The translations under genes were made by a program, and so were the position numbers. From Paraconiothyrium sp. Pb-2020 (lineage: Eukaryota > Ascomycota > Dothideomycetes > Pleosporales > Didymosphaeriaceae): DNA of 64,000 bases. The stretch is from NCBI GenBank assembly GCA_022419385.1, contig JAJUBI010000002.1:2852001-2916000 (forward strand). The letters are read 5' to 3'. The notes under the pieces were generated by a model that was not told the DNA's origin, ran no database searches, and saw only the letters and a list, made by a program, of their open reading frames with translations. This document shows, piece by piece, positions 1 through 12,270 of the stretch (position 1 is its first letter; each line of letters begins with the position of its first letter).

Positions 1-1
1 G

Positions 2-1731
2 GATCGCGTGCTCAAACACCTCCAGAAGGTAACGGAAGAATTCGTCAAGCGCGTCGGCCGCAGCAAGAACTTGCCCAAATCGACTATTGACAATCTTGGT
101 GGCAAGGTCTTCACGTACGGCAGCTACACCATAGGCGTCCATGGCCCCGACTCCGATATCGATACCCTTGTCGTCGCACCCAAGAGTGTTGACGTGCACG
201 ACTACTTCATCCACTTTGGACCAACGTTCAAAGAAATGTCCGATCCCAAGTTGATCGATAGCTTTGTCGAGGTGCCGGATGCCTTTGTACCCATCATCAA
301 GTTGGAATACGACGGCGTTGACATCGATCTGATCTTTGCATCGCTGCCCTCGCAATCGTCGATACCGAGAGACTTCGAGCTGCATGACCAGAGCGTTTTG
401 CGAGGCCTGGACGACCAGACTATACGAAGTGTAAATGGTGTTCGGACGGCGAAGGAGCTACTCGAGCTCGTTCCTCAGGCCCAATCATTCAGGCATGCTC
501 TTCGTGCGATCAAAGTTTGGGCAAACAAACGTGCCGTGTACGGATTTGTGTTCGGCTTTCCCGGCGGCATAGCCTGGGCTCTCATGGTAGCTCGCGTCTG
601 CCAGCTCTATCCGTTCGCATGCGGATCCACCATCATAGCTAAGTTCTTTGCTCTCATGCAACAATGGAATTGGCCACGCCCAGTTATGCTGAAAGACCTG
701 GAGACGTCAAACATTCTGAATCTTCAAATCTGGAATCCTCTGCAGAACTATTCGGACAAGCTGCATCTGATGCCCGTCATCACTCCCGCCTATCCTTCTA
801 TGTGTGCCACTCATTCTGTATCACATTCAACTCTTGCAATCATGAAGAAAGAGTTCGAACGCGCAAACGCGATTGTGACGGCAATTCCGAGCGGGACCAA
901 GTCTTGGGCTGACCTGTTCCGACGACATACATTCTTTACACAGGATCACAAATACTACCTCAGCGTCATTGCTTCTTCCTCCGGTGACAAGGACAGATTT
1001 GATGCCTTCTCTGGAAAAGCACAATCCAGGATCCGGCTGCTGGCCAAGAACATTGAGAACGGTAACGCTGGTGGTATCAAACAGTTGCGCGTCTACATGA
1101 AAGGCATCGATCGAGTGCACCGTTGCGCTAGCGATACAGAGATCGACGAAGTCAGGCAAGGCAGTACCAAGTATCAGGTTCTCGCGGAAGAAGAATCGAA
1201 GAGCGGCGACCAAAAGACAACTGTATACACTTCAACGTGGTATATTGGCTTGGAAACGGTACCAGGAGAATCCAAGCTGAAGCTTGACATTTCCTACCCT
1301 GTCTCAGAGTATAAGCGTCACGTTGAGGAGGATGAAGATGTATTTGATAAGGGGTCTATGGCAACGAAGGTTGTATACACACGTTGGTAAGTGGGTAGCA
1401 ACAAGATGCATGAGTATATGCTAACAGATACAGTCACGAATTGCCCGACGACCTGTTCGAGAAGGGTGAGACCAAGCCGGCAAAACCGGTCAAGCATAAG
1501 AAAGACGACAAGAAGAAGACCAACGGCACTAAGAGCGCTAAGCGTCAATTCGCCGAAACTGGTATCGAAGTGCGTAATGTGCGAATTGCAAAGTGTCCCC
1601 GTCTGATTTAAACGCCGTGAGAGGCGAGTCTGAAAATATATACTGACTTCTTGCTAATTTAGGACAGCGAGAAATCCAGCAAGAAGCGCGCCTCAGATGT
1701 CAATGGTATCCCCATGTCGACCCCTGCATGA
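2..1731 (+). CDS. pap1: Poly(A) polymerase, 5'-truncated by window edge
   Basis: Adds poly(A) tails to pre-mRNA 3' ends in the nucleus. The reading frame is open to base 2, so the N-terminus (roughly 80 residues by family length) lies outside the window. Seen: the nucleotidyltransferase signature GSYTIGVHGPDSDIDTLVV with its Asp pair, the third catalytic Asp in VDIDLIF, then the central helical domain and the RNA-binding domain. Exons are 2-1386, 1434-1569 and 1663-1731. Intron 1 (47 bp) joins into RCHELPDDLFE, a conserved C-terminal PAP stretch. Intron 2 (93 bp) leads to a short tail ending in TGA at 1731. The C-terminus is Lys-rich (KHKKDDKKKT), which is usual for nuclear PAP. The family call is firm; the last exon is inferred from splice sites. 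Confidence 0.93.
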
Positions 1732-3196
1732 ACATGCTAGCAGCTAGATTTGTATGCATCCGGCGCTGTATACTACAGAAAGGGCCCGAGCACCACGCTC
1801 TTTTGGAAGAATCTTACTCACAGTTGCGGTTACACAACACCGTTATGAGATCAAGTTTACCACTGCCGAGACCGCCTTGAAGCGGATGAATGCAAGTAGC
1901 TTCCTATACGACGATGCCACTGACGGCGTGCGATGTGATGGCGCACCCGCATGCCGTTTCGCTGCGGGTAGTTGAACAACAAAACCAGAAAAAAGGTGGA
2001 AAAGGCCGCTTCACCGCACCACAAAACCAACTTTTAACAGAAGCCGGGAAACGACGAAAATCGAAATAAAAGCTTCTCTCCAGCACCCGCACGCAGTGTA
2101 CGGGTCATTTCCTAGTGTCAATCTCATCATACTCGGTCAGAGGGGGCGGTTTTTTCTTGTGTTTGTTATGCATTGGGTGCGGCGAAATGGGAAAAAGAAG
2201 TTTCATGGGCGACCAAATCAACATTCTGAACCAGGGGATAAGGGATCGGGCGGTCTCGCTTTAGCGAAGTCTACTTCTGTCTGGCTGTTTGAGGAGGCAT
2301 GGTTGTTATTGTACTGGGGTTGTACATGGCTTTTGAAAGTCTCAATGTATCAAATGTACAACATGTTGCGTGACGTGTCAATCCGATACGGACAAGTGAA
2401 GACGTGTACCAACCGGACTACTCGAGGGGCTACTAGACGAGCGTACGGCCGTTCACGGTGCGTGGCAATGCCAAGGGTGAGGTGAGAAGACGAAGAAAAG
2501 GTGGTGATGGTGCCGTGGCCGTTGCTCGGGGGTGGAGCGTGGAGGACCCCTGGCGGCTAGCGGCGACGTCATTGGCCGTGGCGTCCTACCAGCCGTGAAC
2601 CGCAGGCGCTACCGACGTCTTCACCGGTTTCCATGCAAGAGCGCGGAACATGCAGCTTGGGCTCTGCGACGGCAGCAGAGCCGAGAAGCTGAAGCAACAG
2701 GGAACAGACTGTCATCCCGGCTCGCCGTCGCTCCGGGAACACGGGCCAGTCGAGTGTGCGGCCTGAGGCAGGGCAGCGGACAAGGAGCAGTCCCAGAGGC
2801 AAAGCGGCCCTCTGTCGATGCCGAACGGGTGGTGCAGAAGACGTCCAGGGCGGTCCGACGACAATGGACGGGAACAAAGCGCGCGCACGCCTGAGGCACG
2901 TGAGGAGGAGCGGCAGACGACAGGCGGCTTGAATATTACGCCGTACCTGGAGGGGCAGGCGGCGAACAGCACGTCTGGCTGCGCGCGACTGTGCACACGA
3001 GAGCGTCCAACTGCGCGCCCAACGGCCCAATCGCTGCGCCTCCACTGCCTTTTCCGCTCGCCTTGGGGCTTTGCGAGTCTGTTGCTGAAGCGGGACAAGA
3101 TTTCGAGTTAGCTCTGTCAGCCTTGTATCAGCCGCAGCGTGCTTCCAATTTAACACCCGACACCCCACCACCTTCGCTCCTCCCTCCTCCGTGCTG
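1732..3196. other. Intergenic region, no gene seen
   Basis: About 1.5 kb between the poly(A) polymerase and the Hsp70-like gene. Open frames here are GC-rich antisense or random frames with no recognisable motif. The part nearest 3196 is pyrimidine-rich and is probably the promoter and 5' UTR of the Hsp70-like gene. Confidence 0.6.
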
Positions 3197-5622
3197 ATGA
3201 ACTCCATGAATGCTCGTTTCAAGAACCTAGTGGGTTCGAAACGAAGAAGCTCGTCCAACAACCCGTCGCCCTCGCCCCAGGGCAGCACCACGCCCTCGCA
3301 GCGCCCGAACTCGCTCTCCCCGCAGCCCTCCAACACCAGCACCAACAGCCTGCCCCAGCCGGGCCCGGGCCAGCAGCAGTCCAACATGAATCCGAACAAC
3401 CCCCTCGGCCGCCCTCCTTCGTACACGTACGCACCGCCCACCGGTCTCCAGCCCGGCCAGCAGGCACAGGGCCGTCCCAACAGCCCGCTGCCGCCCATCA
3501 ACACGGGCGGTGCCCCCGGATACCCGCCGCAGCATGGCCAGCCCATGGGCTACCCACCCCAGGGCGGGCCCCCGGGCTACCCTCCTCAACAAGGCTACGG
3601 AGGTGCTCCACCGCCAGGACAGCAGCCCTATGGTGCGCCTGTCCCGCCTAGCCAGCAACTGCAGTACAGGCCCGGCGGCGGAATGGCAGAGGTCGCAGGC
3701 GAGGGGCGCTCCAAGGCACAGCTGATCGTGGGCATCGACTTCGTGAGTTTTATCCGCGCCGTATGCATGCGTGCCGCACAGGCGCTGACACCAGATCCTC
3801 CAGGGCACCACCTTCTCGGGTGTCGCTTTCGCCTTTGCGACAAACACCGAAGCGAAGGAGGACATCATCACCGAATGGCCCGGTGCGGGCAACCAGACAA
3901 AGCAGAAGGTACGCCTCACACCCGCTGCATGCTCTGTATTAATCCGACCCAAGATTCCTACGGTTCTGTACTACGACCAGTACCAGAAGGTTGTGGGTTG
4001 GGGCCCTGACATCGCTGACGCCTTGGCCCCCACGGGCTATCCTAAGCCTGGTGTGCAAAAAGTTGAATGGTTCAAGCTACAGCTTATGCTGTCCGGAAAC
4101 ACATACATCGACCCCATCAACCTGCCCCCGCTTCCTCCAGGCAAGTCGGAAATCGATGTCGCTGCCGACTATCTCTTCCATCTGCGCCAGGCCATGCGCA
4201 ACCAGTTGCAGAAGACGCTGGGTGAGGTTTTTAACAGAGAAGAGCGCAACATCCGGTATTACCTGACCGTGCCTGCTATCTGGAACGATGCGGGCAAGGC
4301 CGCGACACGTGCTGCGGCTATACAGGCAGGTTTCCTGCGTGACGAGAATGACAATAGGTTAACCCTCATTACCGAGCCCGAAGCTGCCGCCATGTTCTGT
4401 ACCAAGACTGGTTTGCTGAACGTCAAGGTGCACGATGCCGTCCTCATCGTCGATTGCGGTGGTGGTACTGTCGATTTGATCGCTTACGAGGTCGAGGAAG
4501 AGCAACCATTTTCCGTAGCCGAGTGCACAGCTGGATCCGGTGACTCGTGCGGTTCAACAGCCCTGAACCGCAACTTCAGCAATATCCTACGAGCCAAGAT
4601 CCGTAAGATGAAGCTGCCTGACGGCTCGAAAACGGCGGGCAAGGTCTATGCTAAATGTATAATGGATTTCGAGAACAGGATAAAGGCTGATTTCCGCAAC
4701 AACGGCCAGAAATGGGCTGTTGACGTCGGCATTGAGGCCGAGTTCCCTGAGGCCGGTATCGAGGAAGGCTATATGACCTTCACCAACGAGGAGATCCTGC
4801 AGTGCTTCGAACCCGTCGTGAATCGAATCTTGGAGTTGGTACGGAATCAAATCATCGCTATTCAGGCACAGAATAGATCGCTACAGGTACGTGCACATCT
4901 TGATAAAGCAAGTTGTAGTGTGCTGATCCGTGCAGAACGTGCTCGTTGTCGGTGGTTTTGGTGCATCCGAGTACCTCTTCCAACAGATCAAGCTCCACGT
5001 GCCGCCACAGTTCCAGTCCAAGGTCGTTCGTCCCATGGACTCCGTCGCTGCTATCGTCAAGGGTGCCGTTACAGCCGGTATCACTGAGCGAATCGTTACC
5101 CACCGTGTTGCTCGACGTCATTATCTTATGGCTACCTTGCAGCCTTTCAAGGAGGGTCACCACCCTGAACAATACCGTGTACCGTCGCTGGACGGCAAGG
5201 ACAGATGCAAATACACTCGACAGATCTTCGTGCAAAAGGGCCAGCGTGTCAAGATTGGCGAGCCTGTTAAGGTTTCCTTCTTCAGACAGGTGGCGCCCGG
5301 CGCGACGCTTATGTACGAAGATATACTGTACGCTTGTGACGACGATGTTTGCCCTGAGTATACCAAGGACCCACGTAAGTGCAATTAATCTTCCAGTGCA
5401 TGTATATGCTTACAAGTTGCAGGCATCAAGGAGGTCGTTACCCTCACATCAGATCTTTCCCGAAAGAACCTAGAGAAGGACTTCGAGCGCATGGACACGC
5501 CCCAAGGTACATTCTACCGTGTGTACTTCGACATTTACCTCACGCTCGATGGCTCCGAGTTCAACGCTGAGCTCGTGTGCCAAGGCGAAGTCATGGGTCG
5601 TTGCACGGCCCGTTTCAGGTAG
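3197..5622 (+). CDS. Hsp70-like (HSPA12-type) ATPase with Pro/Gln-rich N-terminus
   Basis: Five exons: 3197-3742, 3804-3908, 3954-4886, 4936-5374, 5423-5622, giving about 740 residues. The first 170 residues are low-complexity, rich in Pro, Gln, Ser and Asn, with repeated GYPPQ-type units. The rest is an actin-like ATPase fold. VGIDFGTTFSGVAFAF (phosphate 1, interrupted by intron 1) is followed by VLIVDCGGGTVDLIAYEV (phosphate 2) and NVLVVGGFGASEYLFQQ (adenosine motif, start of exon 4). There is no obvious canonical DnaK-type substrate-binding domain, as in HSPA12-like proteins of filamentous fungi. Likely cytosolic; client unknown. Start chosen at the first ATG in frame; ATG at 3206 is an alternative. 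Confidence 0.88.
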
Positions 5623-6250
5623 TTCGTTTGTAAAGCGCATGTGTGGATGCTTGGGCTTGGCCAAAAGTTTGCTTTCTGGGTGCACATTTAATGGGAAAGA
5701 CAAGATAATTGCGAATACCTTATTAGATATCTTGATGTGGTAGCCATCTGGGCAGGTGGTGAAGTGAGGACGATAGGGGTTGGATGAAAGTACACACGGA
5801 CTCTTGGAAGTCTTGATGAGACGAGATATTTAGCTTCTAGCTTAGCATACCCCCTCAAGTACGTCGTATTGTTTATTCCTCAATTCCAACCAATTCTCCC
5901 AACCGACCACAGATATCAAGTGGACTGAACTTAGTCGTAAGAACCATGCATGGGCCCACGGTGGGTGTGTGGATTGAGAATGCACTCGCCAGGTGATATG
6001 CGTGCAGATCATTGCGGCTGCCAAAACATGTTTCTTGAACATGATACCGATGAGTGGCACAGGTATCCGTACAACACCTTGCAGAGATTACCCACATATC
6101 ATCACAAGCTCCCATTCACTGAGCAGCAGAGTGGACTTGCAGATGTGTCGAGAGAAAACCGTTCTTTATATAGGTCGATCCTTCAATGTCTTCTTTCCCC
6201 TCATGGCTCGCACATCAGCTCAATTTCCTCCAGATCAGCAACCATTGACA
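5623..6250. other. Intergenic region, no gene seen
   Basis: Holds the 3' UTR of the Hsp70-like gene and then only short frames without motifs on either strand. Confidence 0.5.
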
Positions 6251-6499
6251 TTAGTCACACAATGTTGAGATGAAGGCTTCCACCTTCACCCCAGCAATCT
6301 TTGCTATGGTGCCCTCAGCCTCAGTGGGTGTGCCAATCTGCCCGGGCACATACAGCACGTTCTCTGATGTGTGCATGCAGAGTTGCGGTGCGCCTATGCC
6401 GGAGGGACATGCAAGATCTTTCTGGGCGTTGGAAAGCGCGGTGCAGAGTCTAGACACCTCAGTTGAGTTCTGTTGGATGAGGATCCCGGCACAGAGGAT
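6251..6499 (-). CDS. Possible 3' exon of a small Cys-containing protein
   Basis: An open frame on the minus strand starts just after a splice acceptor-like TTAG (6500-6503) and runs to TAA at 6251. It encodes about 82 residues with spaced cysteines (CAG, LCT, ACPSG, LCMH, TLCD) and the stretch VLYVPGQIGTPTEAEGT. Composition is protein-like and unlike a random frame. The 5' exon, which would carry a start and perhaps a signal peptide, was not found between 6500 and 7400. It could be the end of a small secreted protein or a gene remnant. Family not recognised. Confidence 0.35.
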   Translation of the reverse strand: MLCAGILIQQNSTEVSRLCTALSNAQKDLACPSGIGAPQLCMHTSENVLYVPGQIGTPTEAEGTIAKIAGVKVEAFISTLCD

Positions 6500-7496
6500 C
6501 TAACCTAGTTTGGAAGTCACGTCGATGAATGCTAGTGTCTTGGCACACAGACTGCCCGAGTATATAGAGACACTACCTAGGTAGACACCCACTCACTCAG
6601 AACAGATCATCTTATCTTAATTCATGTTTATCTCATCCCTTTGCCAAATCCTAGAAGTTCCAGCCGCTGATCCGAGCAAGCAGCACGGCACCCCAGCTTC
6701 TGAGACTGGGACAAAGGAGGTTTTGATCCCTCTTTCCCTCCTTTCGCTAACATAAACTATAGCCTGCGGTCCCTTCTCCATCCACGCCTGGGTATGGAGC
6801 CTCCTCCCTTCCCCCCCCCCCTCTCTCTCCACTTTCCAGACGCGCATCGGCCTACTCGGCTGAGGAGATCCAGGATACCAACGAGTAGTCGATACGTCTG
6901 CGACGGCTAAGGCATGGGAGTGGGAGTAGGAACCTGTAGTCCCGACCACGTTGCTTCGGGAGAGTGGTCTTGTCCGCCCAAGGCTGTGCAAGAATACCCG
7001 TCTCTTGGGTGCTGTAACGTGCGGTTTGTTGTTGGGAGGCAGGAGGGATGCGAAGGATTAGCCTGGTCGACTTTATCGGTGTTGCAGCAGTGCTTTCCTC
7101 GTGACATTGTTAGGCATAGATGCAGATGGTGTTCATGTGCTTAATTAGCATTAGGTAGTATTAATCAGTATGTAGTTTCTCATCTACTGTGCGAGATGCA
7201 CGCCGGCGTCTCCTCTGTCCGAGCCCAGTGCCCATTCCAGTCCTTCTACAGGAGGTCCTACGCGAATGAAATGCCCCAAAATGTGGAAAGCGAAAGCTAA
7301 GAAAGCTAAGAACATACAAGAACCATCCCTTTAGTTGCCACCAAACCTGGTCGATGCTCGCTCATAAACTCAAAATCGCGGTCAAGACTGCTCTTGTCCA
7401 ATCATTTACTCTGATCTTACCGCCTCCTTCGCAGTCCTACACTCTCGCATGGCTCTTCACGTCCCAAGTCTTTCTCACCTCGGAGTCGCGATTACA
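6500..7496. other. Intergenic region with a C-tract
   Basis: No gene recognised. A run of 11 C followed by a short CT repeat lies at 6811-6829. The part next to 7497 is the 3' flank of the phosphatidylinositol synthase gene. Confidence 0.5.
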
Positions 7497-8526
7497 TTAC
7501 TGCGTCTTCTTCGAGCCACGGCGTGGGAGACCCAATCTCTTCCTCTCTGCCCGGTCACCTTCAGCGAGCCACTTGCTGGCCTTCACAAGCTGGACGACGT
7601 TGATCACCTGCTTGCCGAACATGATGGGGAACGATGCGATGCAAAGTATCCACGGGACGGTCGAGTCCATTTTTTTGGCCCTATCAGGGACCGTTAGCCT
7701 ACATGTCTTTGGCACAAAGGTATATGGGATGCTCTACCTCGCCATTTCCATGGCACCCGCCGACCAGGGGCTCGTAAAGATCATAGACGGTTTCGGCAAT
7801 GCAGGTGTTCCAACATTCAGGGAGGACGGGGCCTGCGGGTCTTTCAAAAGCGTAGGCGAAAGGTACGGCGAGGAGAAAGAGAGGAGGTAGAGCGCGATGA
7901 AGAACAGCTCGTTGAACAGGCAAAAGGTGAACAGAACTTTCTGTACAGGTGTTAGCTCTCGTGTCCTATCCTGGTTCTTCCAACAACAGCCCAAGACGTA
8001 CGTTGTTCGAGTAGTACATCTTCAATACCCAGCTCCTCGTCTCATCAATCTTCTTATGACTTTGGTTGCTCCCGCCCATGCTCAATGTCGCATACATGTG
8101 CATATAATGGCTCGCCAAGTCAAGGGAAATCAGAATCTGGAAGACGATGCTCCAGCGCGGGAAGGCGCTTGCCAAGAAGACGAGCAAACACGAGGTCGTG
8201 CAGCGATCCGTCACCATGTCGAGCACTGCACCAAACTTGGTGGATTGTTCGAAGTGGCGCGCGGCAATTCCGTCGAGAGCATCAAGGAGGCAGGAAATGC
8301 TATATGCGGTTGCACATGTGCGGGGATGCAGCGGCATGTAGTAAAGGGAAGCGACGGCGAGGACGACGCGGCCGTAACCTAGACGAAAGTGAGTTGGGAA
8401 GGCTTTGAAAAGGGTGTTAAATGTATCCATACCAATCAGATTAGGATAAAATAGAAAGATGTTCTCTTCCTCTTCATCTTTTGGTGGTTGCCTACTCCTG
8501 ACGGCGGCTCCGTTGCCGTTGGCCAT
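7497..8526 (-). CDS. pis1: CDP-diacylglycerol-inositol 3-phosphatidyltransferase
   Basis: Makes phosphatidylinositol from CDP-diacylglycerol and myo-inositol in the ER membrane. Four exons on the minus strand: 8526-8433, 8378-8002, 7940-7738, 7680-7497, about 285 residues. The CDP-alcohol phosphotransferase signature is complete: DALDGIAARHFEQSTKFG followed by AVLDMVTD. Start NIFLFYPNLIG and SHKKIDETRSWVLKMYYSN match the family, and several hydrophobic segments follow. Intron 1 (54 bp) is in frame and has no stop, so an unspliced reading inserts 18 extra residues right before GYGRVVL. Splicing restores NLIGYGRVVLAV. The start at MANGNG (8526) is preferred; an upstream ATG at 8553 is possible. 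Confidence 0.92.
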
Positions 8527-9272
8527 TGACCGTGTTTCTGGCATTCTGAGCACCGAATGGTATTTCCTGCGTGTATATAGCAGTTCTGCTAGTTCTCCAG
8601 ATCAAGTTGTGCCCGTCACCCCACGGCAGAGTTTCGTGAGGCGCAACGCTGTTGACCGAGCGTCGTCCGCTAGTTCCTGAGCTCCGAAGTACGTGTACTC
8701 GTCCCTTTGCGACAAATCGTGAACACCCCCAAAGGCCAACCCACCAAGTGTATTCCGAAGGTTCGCGGAAACGTGCGGCGGGACTCGCGCTGGGATCGGT
8801 GCTCAAAGTTATTCAAGGAGACGCCGATAAGCCGATAAGAGGTGCTAACGTGGGCAAGGGTTCTCGGCGACCGTGGTGTGATCGGAGGTGCGGGCGGGGT
8901 GTGAGTATGTGTCCCAAGGTTGAGTGCAGAAGGTTGAAAGGTACGGTATATCCGTATCGTTGAAGAAGAGTATGGCTGCGGTGCTGAGCAGAGCAGGCAG
9001 GCGTACAGGGTGAGACGTGAAATTGGCTGCTGAATTGGCGCTGCACTTTTGTTCCGACTCCTCCGCCGCCCTCCGCGAATGCGGCTTAACCGGGCTTGGC
9101 AGCCCTACCCTGTGAACTAGTCTAAGGGAAACCTTGGGCCTTGGCCCCGGGGACTTCACACTCACGTGCTCTTATGCACACCTGGGAAAAAGTATACGCG
9201 TAGTTACCAAAGTTCATATCAGAATGAGTATCAAATGTGGCATTGTCAGGTCTCTAAGCAGCCGAGCTACGA
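8527..9272. other. Intergenic: pis1 promoter and DRS1 3' flank
   Basis: Nothing recognisable as coding. Both neighbours are transcribed leftward, so this holds the upstream region of pis1 and the 3' UTR of the helicase gene. Confidence 0.55.
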
Positions 9273-11712
9273 TCAACGTCTCTTGCCAACCTTGGGATTG
9301 GCCTTGCTACCTTTCCCTGGCCCACTTTTGCCTCCGTTCAGCGTCTTCTTCCCTCTTTCCTCTTTGCCCTTCTTCCACACCCGACCTTCCGACCGGACGT
9401 CTCTCAGATCTAGCTTCTTGCGATCCTTTCCGCTCAGCTTCCCCTTCTTCTTATTGTCCACCTTCGCAGGGCCGTTGAGGAGAGCAGCTCCCTTCTCCTT
9501 CGCGGCCACTTTGTCTTTCTCCGATTCGAACCATGTTCGCTTAGGTCGAGACTTGATCTCGTTTTCGTGAACGATCAAGTTTTCTCCGCGCTTTAAGTCG
9601 CGTTCAGTAATGCTCATAGCGCGCTCTTCCTTCTCCTCCTGTAACACCTCCTCAATCTCATCTTCCAATTCTCTCAGCTTCTTCGTCCACTTATCCGACT
9701 CTTCCTGGGGTACCTGCCTGCTGACCACTTTTGCACCTTGTGTACGAGATGATCGGACGGCCTGTTTGACCACTTTTCGATCAGGCTCAGCGGCGATCGT
9801 GCAAGATCGTCCACTACGCCCGGCACGCGCAGTACGTCCAACACGATGAAGATAGATCTCGTGCGTTTGAGGAGCTTCGTAATTGATGACTGTTGAGACG
9901 TTCTTGATATCGAGACCACGAGAAGCGACATCAGTCGCAAGAAGATAGTTTGCCTGACCAGAACGGAAAGCTTCCACACTTTGAATACGCTAAAATTTGT
10001 TGTCAGTAAGGGTATGGTATTAGATTTTGACGACAGCTTACCTGTTCCTGAGTCAAATTACCATGGAGTTCGGTGGCTTTGAGCCCACACAGCGCAAAAA
10101 CTACCCTGACGCGGTGTGCTTCTTTCTTTTGCCGGAAGAAGATGATGACTCTGTCAGTGTATACCTTTGTACAGATGTACATCAGATATGCCAGACGCCT
10201 GTCCTCTCTACCCTTCCTTATTCTGACGAATTCCTGGGTCAGACCGGCTACAGTATTCTTTCTAGAATCAACCATAAGCCGTACCGGTCTGTTCATACCA
10301 ATCTGGATCAGTTTATCGACCGATGTGGACATGGTAGCTGAGAAAAGCATCGTCTGTCTTGATTTCGGAATTGTTGTCAAGATCTCGTTCAGCTGGCTCT
10401 CGAAACCCTCCTCAAGCATACGATCGGCTTCATCTAAAACAAGAATCTCGAGACTTTCGACTTGAAAGCCTGCCGAATTTTGCATATGATCAATAAATCG
10501 ACCAGGAGTGGCGATGACAACATCAGGCTTTGTTCGAAGAACAGCTTCTTGCTCACGCAAGGAGAAACCACCGGCGAGCTGTGCGAAGGTGATGTCAGTG
10601 AAAGCGGCAAGTTTCTGTGCGACGTTAAAACACTGCACTGCCAACTCACGCGTTGGCATAAGGATTGCAACGCGCGTTGTAGGAATCTTCTTCGGTCGGT
10701 AAAGAAGACGCTCGAGGATAGGTATCAGGAACGCAGCAGTTTTACCGGAACCAGTAACGGCTCCTCCCACAACATCCTTGCCTTCCATCGCGATCGGGAC
10801 AGTCTTAGACTGGATAGGAGTAGGTTCTGTGAAGCCCACGGATGCAAGACCTTTGAGTATAGGTCTCGATAGAGACATAACTTGAAATGATGCGTTTCCT
10901 GTTGCACCCTTCTTTTTCTGTGTCTTCACGCTCTCCTCTGGTGCGAAGAATTCGGCAGCCTTCTTAGCCTCCGCAGATTCCTCGTGTTCGCTATCACCAT
11001 CCGACTCTTCCTCTTCGAGATCCATGGGATGTGCGACGGGAGCAGCTATAGAATCATTGTCCGAGTCGTCTGCACCTGGCTCCACGTCCTGCATACTGGC
11101 ATCTTCGCCTGGCTCTGACCCCTCCTCATCCTCGTCTGCATTTTCGTCATCCTCACTTTCCGCGCCCATGCCAAACGCATCATCGGCTAATAATTCATCG
11201 TCGTCCCCAAAGCCCTCGAAGTCGGCCTCGGCTTCTCCATCATCGTCCAGATCCTCCGCCGGCTGCGACTTCTTGTTCTGCTTGTTGCGCCTCCGCTCAA
11301 TGATCTCGTCAACATCGACAGCCGTGCCCTTCCTATCTTTGGATTCCTGTGTTGCCGTCACATCATTGCCCCATCCATCGAAGTCCTCGATATAACCAAT
11401 GTCGACGTCGCCCGGCGCAAACTCGAAGTCGCTCGCCATATCATCGTTATCGTCAGCGTCCTCGACAGGCTCGATGATTTCGTTGTCATCAACCTCTTCG
11501 AGCTCTGGCGTTGCCTCTTTGGCCTTCTTGCCCTTCTTCTTACTCCTCTTAGACTGCTGAATCTCCTTCGGTTTCACCAGCGCGGCGTCGTCCAGCTTAC
11601 GCTTTTTTCCACGACCAGCCAATTTCGAGGGCTCATCTATATGTCCAGCGCCATCGTCAGAGACATCCTCGTGGTCGGAGATGGTGAAGATGAAGTCGTC
11701 GTCGCGCGTCAT
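9273..11712 (-). CDS. drs1: DEAD-box ATP-dependent RNA helicase DRS1
   Basis: Nucleolar helicase for 60S ribosomal subunit assembly. Two exons: 11712-10042 and 9989-9273, 795 residues, separated by a 52-bp intron that joins LTQEQ to RIQSVEAFRSG. Seen in order: a long acidic N-terminal region (many Asp/Glu runs with a Lys-rich patch), Q-motif GFTEPTPIQ, Walker A AVTGSGKTAAF, PTRELA, TPGR, VLDEADRML, LFSATMS, then ATDVASRGLDIKNVSTVINY and HRVGRTARAGRSG. The C-terminus is a coiled-coil-like Glu-rich stretch and a Lys/Arg/Gly-rich tail, as in DRS1. Size and domain order fit the family. Confidence 0.95.
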
Positions 11713-12270
11713 TACGTGAGGTTGTAATGGGTTTGGCGATGATGAGAGGTCCTATGTTGCTTTGCAATGCCCTTGGCACAAGTTGAAATATTGCAAATCG
11801 TACGTTCGACCTAAAGTCGACGTGCAACGTCAAGGGCGTGCGGCAGAAAAAGTTCAGTTTGGTCGCGCAGCGCCAAGATCGTCCGCTAGCGCCTCGCCTA
11901 ACACAAGGGCTGCGGGTGGCTTCTCCAACAAGGGATGCACGCTAACAATTCGCCTCGACTTGACACAACACCCCATCAAAGACAACAGATACATAGAGCT
12001 TACGCTCAACTGCCGTCTGCTTTTTTTTCTTTTGAATAAATTCTCAAAAACAAGTGTTATGGTCATTCCGTTGCATTGTTCCCAGGTTAGCTAGGTGAGT
12101 CAGGCTATTCGTCATTAAAGTACGGAGAGTTGAAATACTGAAATAGCTTTGAGGACATCTACACGAGGTGAATCCAAGCCGCAAGAGTAGCGTATTGTAA
12201 TTCCACGCGAAGTGACTGCGAATGGTCGAACAGAAGAATGTCAGACTAACTCGTGATCATTGATAGGCTC
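11713..12270. other. Intergenic region, no gene seen
   Basis: Lies between the DRS1 start and the DUF3445 gene stop. Short frames only. Confidence 0.55.

Noticed and set aside
2569..3546. 325-codon antisense frame over the Hsp70-like 5' region
   Set aside because: Gly/Arg/Cys-rich translation typical of a GC-rich shadow; it lies opposite the Pro/Gln-rich coding exon and has no motif.
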